This document shows positions 1 to 5,058 of a stretch of DNA of 5,058 nucleotides, piece after piece. Source of the DNA: Micromonosporaceae bacterium (GTDB lineage Bacteria; Actinomycetota; Actinomycetes; Mycobacteriales; Micromonosporaceae); contig DPJL01000195.1 in assembly GCA_003543035.1 (NCBI GenBank), positions 1-5,058 of the forward strand, written 5' to 3'. The notes below the pieces were generated by a model. It ran no database searches. It was not told the origin of the DNA and was given only the letters and a program-made list of their open reading frames with translations. The position numbers were made by a program, and so were the translations under genes. How positions within the stretch are numbered: position 1 is the stretch's first letter; each line of letters begins with the position of its first letter.

Positions 1-2982
1 GGCTGGCCCTACTGCCACGGCAACAACTACGCCTTCAACGACTACACGTTCCCGTCCGGCCCGAGTGGCCCGAAGTTCAACTGCGCGGCCATCGTCAACA
101 ACTCCCCCAACAACACCGGCCTCGCCAACCTGCCGGCGGCCAAGCCGTCCACTGTGGACTATGACTACGGCGGCAACCCGCTCTTCCCCGAAATCGGTGG
201 CGGTGGAGCACCCATGGGTGGCCCGGTCTACCGCTACAACGCTTCGCTTGCCTCGGATCGCAAGTGGCCGGCCTACTGGGATGGCAAGGCGCTCTTCGGT
301 GAGTGGAATCAGAACAAGATGTACGCCTTCCAGGTCACCCCGGACGGGCGCTCGCTCGTCGACATCAACCAACTGCTCACCGGCATGAACGTGATCCGCC
401 CGATGGATCTGGAGTTCGGGCCTGATGGAGCGATGTACCTGATCGAGTGGGGCACCGGCTTCGGCGGCAACAATGCCGACTCAGGGGTGTATCGGATCGA
501 CTACGCCGCAGGCGATGCGGCACCGATCGCGATAGCCAGTGGAAGCCCCACGTCTGGGCCAACCCCGTTGACCGTGAACTTCTCCAGTGCCGGTTCGAAT
601 GACCCCGGCGGGCAGCCGATCACCTATGCATGGACGTTCGGCGATGGCGGCACCTCGACTGCTGCGAACCCTTCGCACACCTACACGACCGCAGGCAACT
701 ACACCGCTCAGCTCACCGTGCGCGACCCGGGTGGCCGCACAGGCGTTGCCAACGTGCCGATCACGGCGGGCAACACCGCGCCGACCGTGAACATCACCTT
801 CCCGTTCGACGGCGGCGTCTTTGGCTGGGGCGATCAGGTTCGGTACACGGTAACGGTTTCGGATCCGGAGACGCCGACCATCGACTGTTCGCGCGTGACC
901 CTGCAGTACTTCCTCGGCCACGACGAGCACGGCCACCCGATCCAGTCCTACACCGGCTGTTCCGGCATCGTGCAGATCCCCGCGAGCTCGGGCCACGGCG
1001 ATGAGGCCAACGTCTTCTCCGTCTTCGAAGCCACCTACACCGATGCTGGCGGGCTGATCGGACGGTCGACGAAACAGTTGCAGCCCAAGAGAAAACAAGC
1101 CGAGCACTTTACAAGTACCGGCAGAGCCCCCGGCGCAATCGGAGGCGGTGACCCGGGCGTGCAGCGGGAGACCACCGGCGACACCGCGGGCGGTTTCCAG
1201 AACATAGGTTTCATCGAGGATGGCGACTTCTGGTCCTACACCCCGGTCAACCTCTCCAACATCGACTCGATCCGATTCCGCGCGGCGTCGCCCGGCACAG
1301 GCGGGCGTATCGAGGTCCGGACCGGTTCGGCGAGTGGCACGCTCCTAGCCACCGCAACGGTTTCGGGCACGGGCGGCTGGCAGACCTACGGCGACTTCAC
1401 CGTCGCGTTGCCAACTCCCAGCACGGCCACCGGGCCACTGTTCTTCATCGTGAAGAACCCGACCGGCGGCACCGGAGGCGGCGGCATCCTCAACGTGAAC
1501 TGGGTGGACTTCATCGGCCGTGGCATGGCCGACACCACCGGGCTCACGGTTTCACCCACGTCGCTCAACTTCGGCTCGGTGACGGTCGGCTCGACCAGCG
1601 CAGTGCAGGCCGTGACAGTCAGCAATCCTGGCACCGGCCCGGTTCCCGTCTCCTCGATTGCGGTCAGCGGGCAGTACTCCCAGAGCAATAGCTGCCCGGT
1701 GCAGTTGAGCGCGGGAGCGTCGTGCACGGTGAACGTGCGTTTCGCCCCGACCTCGGCGGGTGCGCAGAGCGGGACCTTGACTGTCAACAGTTCCACGGTT
1801 TCACTCAGTGGCACGGGTACGAGCGCCACCGGCAACCTGGCCCTTGGTAAGCCCGTCTCTGCGAGCTCGGCGAACGGAGGCTTCGTTGCCTCGAACGTCA
1901 ACGACGACAACGCCGGCAGCTATTGGGAGAGCACCAACAGCGCGTTCCCGCAATGGATTCAGGTCGACCTCGGCTCGGCTCAATCGGTCGGGTCGGTGAC
2001 GCTTAAGCTGCCGCCGAGTTGGGGTGCTCGCACCCAGACGCTCTCCGTACTCGGCAGCGTCGACGGCTCAACCTGGAACACCCTGTCCCCCGCGAGCGGC
2101 CGCACCTTCGACCCGGCCAACGCGAATGTCCTGCCGATTCCGTTCGCCAGCATGACAGTTCGCTACGTACGGATAAACGTCACCGCCAACACCGGCTGGC
2201 CCGCGGCTCAGCTCTCCGAGTTGCAGATCTTCGCGGGTACCGGCTCCGGTAGTGCCACCCTTGCCGCCTCGCCCACGAGCCTGAACTTCGGCTCGCTGGC
2301 GGTCGGCGCAACCAGTTCCCCGGTCCCGGTCACCATCACCAATACTGGGGCGGCTGCCGCCTCGATCTCGTCCGTCTTGGCATCCAGCCAATTTGGACAG
2401 TCAAACGGTTGCGGCAGCTCGCTTGCGGCCGGGGCGTCGTGCACGGTCAACGTCACGTTCAGCCCCACGTCGGCCGGTGCCAAGACGGGCACCCTGACCG
2501 TCAACAGCAATGCCACCAATGCCACCCTGACGGTTTCGTTGTCCGGCACCGGAACCACCACCGGGCCGACCAACCTGGCGCTCAACCGGCCGGTGACCGC
2601 TGGGCACGTGCAGAATTACGTGCCTGGCAACGCGGTCGACGGGAATGCCGACTCCTATTGGGAAAGCCCGAACAACGCCTTCCCCCAATCCATAACGGTT
2701 GACCTGGGCGCGTCGGCGACGATCAGCTCGATCGTCCTCAAACTCCCACCCAATTGGGGCTCTCGCAACCAGACGTTGCATGTTCTCGGGAGCACCAACG
2801 GTTCCATCTACAACTCGGTCGTCGGATCTGCCACGTATACCTTCAACCCCACGGCCAACACGGTGACAATCGCCGTGCCTGCCGGGACCATCGCGCGGCA
2901 CGTCCGGCTCACGTTTACCGCCAACACGGGATGGCCCGCCGGTCAGCTCTCCGACTTCCAAGTCATGGGCACGCTGAGCTAA
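1..2982 (+). CDS. Secreted multimodular PQQ-dependent sugar dehydrogenase-like protein (5' end missing): GSDH-PKD-Ig-like-CBM6-[anchor D-F5/8C]x2
   Basis: The reading frame is open from base 1 to the TAA at 2980-2982, so 993 C-terminal residues are seen. The GTG at 154 is internal, because family-like sequence (GWPYCHGNN, FNCAA) precedes it. Domains by visible residue: 1-173, end of a glucose/sorbosone dehydrogenase beta-propeller (GGAPMGGPVYRY about 68-79; last blade MDLEFGPDGAMYLIEWG 135-151); 174-258, PKD with WTFGDG at 211-216; 259-364, Ig-like linker; 365-508, CBM6 (GDFWSY 408-413, NVNWVDF 498-504); 514-607 and 751-852, choice-of-anchor D; 612-746 and 858-993, F5/8C/discoidin. Known family members oxidise sugars with PQQ outside the cytoplasm, often with an N-terminal ThuA-like domain, which cannot be checked here. 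The binding modules suggest attachment to polysaccharide. No LPXTG motif or C-terminal membrane helix is present, so release from the cell is inferred. Substrate and catalytic activity are unproven because most of the propeller is missing. Confidence 0.9.
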   Translation, partial: GWPYCHGNNYAFNDYTFPSGPSGPKFNCAAIVNNSPNNTGLANLPAAKPSTVDYDYGGNPLFPEIGGGGAPMGGPVYRYNASLASDRKWPAYWDGKALFGEWNQNKMYAFQVTPDGRSLVDINQLLTGMNVIRPMDLEFGPDGAMYLIEWGTGFGGNNADSGVYRIDYAAGDAAPIAIASGSPTSGPTPLTVNFSSAGSNDPGGQPITYAWTFGDGGTSTAANPSHTYTTAGNYTAQLTVRDPGGRTGVANVPITAGNTAPTVNITFPFDGGVFGWGDQVRYTVTVSDPETPTIDCSRVTLQYFLGHDEHGHPIQSYTGCSGIVQIPASSGHGDEANVFSVFEATYTDAGGLIGRSTKQLQPKRKQAEHFTSTGRAPGAIGGGDPGVQRETTGDTAGGFQNIGFIEDGDFWSYTPVNLSNIDSIRFRAASPGTGGRIEVRTGSASGTLLATATVSGTGGWQTYGDFTVALPTPSTATGPLFFIVKNPTGGTGGGGILNVNWVDFIGRGMADTTGLTVSPTSLNFGSVTVGSTSAVQAVTVSNPGTGPVPVSSIAVSGQYSQSNSCPVQLSAGASCTVNVRFAPTSAGAQSGTLTVNSSTVSLSGTGTSATGNLALGKPVSASSANGGFVASNVNDDNAGSYWESTNSAFPQWIQVDLGSAQSVGSVTLKLPPSWGARTQTLSVLGSVDGSTWNTLSPASGRTFDPANANVLPIPFASMTVRYVRINVTANTGWPAAQLSELQIFAGTGSGSATLAASPTSLNFGSLAVGATSSPVPVTITNTGAAAASISSVLASSQFGQSNGCGSSLAAGASCTVNVTFSPTSAGAKTGTLTVNSNATNATLTVSLSGTGTTTGPTNLALNRPVTAGHVQNYVPGNAVDGNADSYWESPNNAFPQSITVDLGASATISSIVLKLPPNWGSRNQTLHVLGSTNGSIYNSVVGSATYTFNPTANTVTIAVPAGTIARHVRLTFTANTGWPAGQLSDFQVMGTLS
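775..1092 (+). other. Ig-like linker domain with His/Asp/Glu cluster and two cysteines, within the modular protein
   Basis: Visible residues 259-364 lie between the PKD domain and CBM6. The segment starts APTVNITFPFDGG and has alternating hydrophobic strands (VRYTVTVSDPE), which fits a beta-sandwich. Cys296 and Cys320 could form a disulfide. GHDEHGHP (306-313) together with GHGDE (331-335) gives four His and several acidic residues in a short span. I recall a similar GHDxHGH segment in actinobacterial ThuA/PQQ dehydrogenase proteins, so it is probably a family trait. Metal binding is inference only. The module ends at the basic LQPKRK stretch that leads into the CBM6. Confidence 0.6.
1093..1524 (+). 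other. CBM6-type carbohydrate-binding module within the modular protein
   Basis: Visible residues 365-508 start with KQAEHFTSTG, the usual 'xxAEhf' entry strand of CBM6. They contain IEDGDFWSYTPVNL, matching the family's G-D-W/F-x-x-Y core, and end with LNVNWVDFIG, the typical last strand. CBM6 modules bind beta-glucans, xylan or related chains through aromatic residues; Trp411, Tyr413 and Trp501 are candidates here. The ligand cannot be predicted from this sequence. Confidence 0.8.
1540..2238 (+). repeat. Module copy 1: choice-of-anchor D + F5/8C (discoidin)
   Basis: This is the first copy of a two-domain unit. The anchor D part (residues 514-607) runs from SPTSLNFGSV to SLSGTGT and has Cys565 and Cys575. 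The F5/8C part (612-746) begins NLALGKPV, includes SYWES, VDLGS and LKLPPSWG, and ends TANTGWPAAQLSELQIF. F5/8C (CBM32-like) domains bind sugars or surfaces. Anchor D domains are Ig-like spacers common in extracellular bacterial proteins. Ligands are unknown. Confidence 0.85.
2251..2979 (+). repeat. Module copy 2: choice-of-anchor D + F5/8C (discoidin)
   Basis: This second copy follows the first after a four-residue Thr/Gly/Ser spacer. The anchor D part (751-852) has Cys804 and Cys814, the same ten-residue spacing as copy 1. The F5/8C part (858-993) begins NLALNRPV, includes SYWES, VDLGA and LKLPPNWG, and ends TANTGWPAGQLSDFQVMGTLS at the stop codon. By eye about half the F5/8C residues match copy 1. 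Long perfect DNA matches are absent; one of the longer ones is 14 bases (1717-1730 = 2434-2447). The duplication is therefore old, or the copies were acquired separately. Confidence 0.85.
2509..2526 (+). repeat. Two perfect tandem copies of a 9-base unit (AATGCCACC)
   Basis: AATGCCACC occurs twice in direct succession and encodes Asn-Ala-Thr twice. It lies in anchor D copy 2, just before its final strand. Copy 1 is about seven residues shorter at this point, so a small slippage expansion explains at least part of the length difference. Confidence 0.8.
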
Positions 2983-2991
2983 TCCGTGCAT

Positions 2992-3028
2992 CCGCCCCGG
3001 CTCTGGACTCATCCGAGAGCCGGGGCGG
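2992..3028. terminator. Probable bidirectional terminator between convergent genes
   Basis: A perfect 13-bp inverted repeat (CCGCCCCGGCTCT at 2992-3004 and its complement at 3016-3028) encloses 11 bases. Within them GGA and TCC can also pair, leaving a four-base loop and one bulged G. It begins 9 bases after the stop of the modular protein and ends 9 bases beyond the stop of the minus-strand DUF1761 gene, so it can serve both. There is no U-tract on either side, which is common in high-GC actinobacteria. Confidence 0.75.
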
Positions 3029-3037
3029 CATGGCCGA

Positions 3038-3451
3038 TTACCATACGCCGAGAATGGCTCCGGCGACGGTGAAGACGAGGATCTGGTACCCACAGTTGAT
3101 GGCAAGCAGTTCCTTCGACTTGGCCTCGAAGATGCCGTTGATGATGATTGCCACGGAGGCGATGCCGATCCCGGCAACCAGCCCGGCGACGAGACCGGTC
3201 TGGAACCCGGCGTCCTTGCCGATGAACAACGCCAGTGCGAAGACTCCGATGAGGGTCGCGAGGAACGCCAAACCCATTGCCAGCACGGTGTTTTCACCGG
3301 TCGCGTTCTCCGGCGTACGGCCGGTCAGCTGCATCCAGCGCTTGCCCAGAACCGGCGGCGCATACCAGACAGCGCCGATGCCGAAGCCGACGATCGCGGC
3401 CACGATGACGGCCAGATAGTTGATCTCGTTAAGACTTGCGAGTCTGTCCAT
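3038..3451 (-). CDS. DUF1761-type small membrane protein, 137 aa
   Basis: The gene runs from ATG (3451-3449) to TAA (3040-3038). The N terminus, MDRLASLNEINYLAVIVAA, and the following GAVWYAPPVLGKRWMQL match the pattern I know from DUF1761 proteins (INYLAVxVAA...GxxWYsPxxFGKxW), a family of unknown function. Four membrane helices are likely at about residues 12-30, 55-77, 83-107 and 118-136, with a polar loop (TGRTPENATGEN) after helix 1. Length is normal for the family. The frame stays open to 3676, but that stretch is non-hydrophobic, crosses a hairpin and overlaps the permease gene, so I start at the ATG before INYLAV. A weak ribosome site, GGGGTG (3468-3463), lies 11 bases upstream. It is convergent with the large modular gene and separated from the permease gene by 115 bases. 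No role can be stated. Confidence 0.85.
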   Translation of the reverse strand: MDRLASLNEINYLAVIVAAIVGFGIGAVWYAPPVLGKRWMQLTGRTPENATGENTVLAMGLAFLATLIGVFALALFIGKDAGFQTGLVAGLVAGIGIASVAIIINGIFEAKSKELLAINCGYQILVFTVAGAILGVW

Positions 3452-3566
3452 GGATGCATCATCACCCCATGGGTGCTCGGTGGACGCCAATTCCGCAAAC
3501 GACACGTCGCAATTAGACAGAGGCAGCCACCGAATTGCCGGCGGCCGCCTCTGCATCCCCCAAGGG
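3452..3566 (-). promoter_or_regulatory. Intergenic region upstream of the DUF1761 gene (promoter presumed, not identified)
   Basis: These 115 bases separate two minus-strand genes. The half nearest the permease holds a hairpin that looks like a terminator, so the DUF1761 gene probably has its own promoter in about 3452-3517. I looked for -35/-10 pairs there. A TTGCGG and a GGAATT occur on the minus strand, but neither has a convincing -10 partner at normal spacing. Confidence 0.3.
3518..3553 (-). terminator. Probable terminator after the ABC permease gene
   Basis: On the minus strand this imperfect hairpin starts 13 bases after the permease TAA. Bases 3518-3528 pair with 3543-3553 with one A/C mismatch, and CCG (3530-3532) pairs with CGG (3539-3541) after a further mismatch, leaving a six-base loop. 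The minus strand continues TCTAATTG, a short T/A-rich run but not a full U-tract. Confidence 0.5.
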
Positions 3567-5058
3567 TTAAGACGTGGCGATGGCCTCCAGCACGTCGGTA
3601 CGGGCCGCACGACGGGCGGGCCAGAGTGCGGCCAGCACGCCGACCACGACCATGCCGCCGAGTGCACTGGCCACAACGGGCAGTGGCACGGCCAGGTCGA
3701 AGATGGGCGCTCCCGTGATCACGTGTTGCATGACCCCGCCGAGTAGCACTCCCACGACGACTCCGAGCAACCCGCCGTACGAGGCGATCACCACGCTCTC
3801 GCGCCGGACGCTGCGCCGGACCAGAGTGCGGGTTGCGCCCACCGCGCGGAAGACGCCGATCTCGCGGGTCCGTTCGAGCACCGAGAGCGCGAGCGTGTTG
3901 ACCACACCGAAGACCGCGATGATCACCGCTGCGCCCAACAGCGCGTAGACGATGTTCAAGGCCAGATCGACCTCGGCGGTGTACTGCTTGATGACCGCCT
4001 CCCGGTCGAGCACCACCACATCGGGGCGGTCGGCGAACGCCGCATCGAGGGCTTTGCCTACGGCGGCAGGGTCGCCGCCGGTGACATAGATGGCAGCGAG
4101 ATAGTCGGTCGCGTTGGCCGGCATCACCGACCGGTTCACCACCACACCCCGGAAAACCTGGCTGTGGGCGTAGATTCCGGTCACCTTGGCGGTGAACTCG
4201 CCCTGGCTGGGCGAATCCGGCGAGCCCGGTTGCCCCGGCGACACCGTTATGGTGTCACCGACTTTGATTCCCCGCTCGTCTGCGACGCTCTGGGCGAGCA
4301 GCACACCGTTGGCGAGATCGGCCTTTCCGGCGACGATAACCGGGGTCAAAGCTTTGCCGAGAGCATCGCCTTCGACCGAGGTGATGGTGAGACCGCTCTG
4401 TTTCGTTCCCTGTACCAGCATGCCGAAGCCCTGCATTGGCGAGGCCACACTGTCCACTCCGGACACCCCACGTACCTTGTCCAGCACCGACTTTTGCACC
4501 CCCGACCATGCGGAGGCCGACTGCACCACCGATGTCCGCGCGGGCACGTCATTCTTGATTTCCTCGGTGAGCGCCGACTCCAGCGAGGCGCCGACTGTGG
4601 CGAAGGCGGTCACCAAAGCGAGCCCGATCATCAGGGCCGAGGCGGTGGCCGCAGTCCGCCGGGGATCGCGGATTGCGTTACGTACAGCCAATCGGGAGAC
4701 TGCCGAGCCACGCCGGCTGACCAGATGTGACAGGGGCAGCAGGACAGCCGAGGCGAGCAATGGCGCCAGCAGGATCACGGCCAGCCAACCAATAAGGCCT
4801 CCGCCCATACCGACCACCCGCTCGGGATCAGTAAGCGTGCTGCCCGACGTCGCGACGACCGCGATGACACCACCGGCCATGGCGAGCGACCCGGCCACCG
4901 TTCGGACGACGAGCGACCGGCGGGGCAGCGCCGCATCCGTGCCGAGGGCGGCAACCGGTGCCACGGCCGCTCCCCTTCGAGCCGAACCGTAAGCAGCGAC
5001 CACGGTTACGAGCACGCCGACCAGGTACCCGACAAGAATGGCAAGCGGAGAGACGGCA
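3567..5058 (-). CDS. ABC transporter permease, FtsX/MacB-like family (N terminus beyond window)
   Basis: The frame is open to the right edge and ends at TAA (3569-3567), giving 496 C-terminal residues. The GTG at 5015-5013 is not the start: the residues before it (SPLAILVGYLVGV) complete the last helix of a first FtsX domain, followed by SARRGAAVAPVAAL, the usual end of that domain. Then come helices at about 54-71 and 85-111, the conserved LAVRNAIRDPRRTAATASALMIG segment with a helix at 139-161, an extracytoplasmic MacB_PCD-like domain (about 162-364) and the second FtsX domain. The latter has helices at about 366-392, 420-444 and 457-479, with VLERTREIGVFRAVGATR between the first two, and ends WPARRAARTDVLEAIATS. 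This fits the roughly 850-residue actinobacterial permeases with two FtsX domains, which work with a MacB/LolD-type ATPase to move or mechanically act on envelope substrates. The ATPase is not in the window, though it often lies next to the permease's start. The substrate is unknown. Confidence 0.92.
   Translation of the reverse strand, partial: AVSPLAILVGYLVGVLVTVVAAYGSARRGAAVAPVAALGTDAALPRRSLVVRTVAGSLAMAGGVIAVVATSGSTLTDPERVVGMGGGLIGWLAVILLAPLLASAVLLPLSHLVSRRGSAVSRLAVRNAIRDPRRTAATASALMIGLALVTAFATVGASLESALTEEIKNDVPARTSVVQSASAWSGVQKSVLDKVRGVSGVDSVASPMQGFGMLVQGTKQSGLTITSVEGDALGKALTPVIVAGKADLANGVLLAQSVADERGIKVGDTITVSPGQPGSPDSPSQGEFTAKVTGIYAHSQVFRGVVVNRSVMPANATDYLAAIYVTGGDPAAVGKALDAAFADRPDVVVLDREAVIKQYTAEVDLALNIVYALLGAAVIIAVFGVVNTLALSVLERTREIGVFRAVGATRTLVRRSVRRESVVIASYGGLLGVVVGVLLGGVMQHVITGAPIFDLAVPLPVVASALGGMVVVGVLAALWPARRAARTDVLEAIATS

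Noticed and set aside
481..1107. Minus-strand open frame opposite the PKD and linker domains
   Set aside because: Arg/Gly/Val-rich shadow of a clear plus-strand coding region, with no recognisable domain.
1386..1910. Minus-strand open frame opposite CBM6 and anchor D copy 1
   Set aside because: It is the antisense of a repetitive Thr/Val/Ser-rich coding region. A similar shadow occurs at 2208-2585 opposite the second anchor D copy, as expected of mirrored repeats rather than a gene.
154..2982. GTG at 154 as the start of the modular protein
   Set aside because: The frame is open from base 1, and the 51 residues before it match the dehydrogenase propeller, so the start lies before the window.
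2401..3297. Long minus-strand open frame opposite the end of the modular protein, crossing into the DUF1761 gene
   Set aside because: It overlaps two well-supported genes, has Arg/Gly/Pro-rich composition typical of high-GC shadow frames, and matches no family I recognise.
3452..3517. Promoter or ECF-sigma-type -35 (GGAATT) before the DUF1761 gene
   Set aside because: No matching -10 element at suitable spacing, so no site could be placed.
3541..3548. GCGGCCGC palindrome as a possible operator
   Set aside because: It is an 8-base GC palindrome expected by chance in such DNA, and it is part of the hairpin arm already described.
3452..3676. N-terminal extension of the DUF1761 protein to 3676
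   Set aside because: The extra 75 residues are not hydrophobic or family-like, they cross a hairpin, and they overlap the end of the permease gene.
4186..4992. Plus-strand open frame opposite the permease
   Set aside because: The permease frame has membrane helices and family motifs along this whole stretch. The plus-strand product is low-complexity Ser/Thr/Pro/Arg-rich.
1..5058. A new defence, mobile or RNA-based system
   Set aside because: No CRISPR-like repeats, transposase, integrase, tRNA, toxin-antitoxin pair or unexplained large noncoding region. All but about 170 bases are covered by three recognisable genes.

Overview
The window looks like ordinary chromosomal DNA from a high-GC Gram-positive bacterium, probably an actinobacterium. 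The grounds are strong G/C preference at third codon positions, the actinobacterial style of the secreted modular protein (PQQ sugar dehydrogenase, PKD and CBM6 followed by choice-of-anchor D and discoidin modules), and a typical actinobacterial FtsX-type permease. No species can be named from the sequence.

Region by region: bases 1-2982 (+) hold the C-terminal 993 residues of a very large, probably secreted protein. It begins inside a glucose/sorbosone (PQQ-dependent sugar) dehydrogenase beta-propeller. It continues through a PKD domain, an Ig-like linker domain and a CBM6, then two copies of a choice-of-anchor D plus F5/8C (discoidin) module. Its N terminus lies before the window. A 55-base gap with a strong 13-bp inverted repeat (2992-3028) separates it from a convergent small membrane protein of the DUF1761 type (3038-3451, -). 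A 115-base gap (3452-3566) with a second, imperfect hairpin follows. The rest of the window (3567-5058, -) is the C-terminal 496 residues of an ABC transporter permease with FtsX/MacB-like topology, whose N terminus lies beyond the right edge.

The three genes show no clear functional link. The modular protein should act outside the cell on carbohydrate or stay attached to it, the DUF1761 protein is of unknown function, and the permease would work with an ABC ATPase not seen here. The hairpins suggest three separate transcription units. I found no tRNA, rRNA, CRISPR array, insertion sequence or attachment site, and no convincing new system. The most notable features are the stacked carbohydrate-binding and adhesion architecture with its duplicated two-domain unit, and a His/Asp/Glu-rich, two-cysteine module in the linker domain of the large protein.
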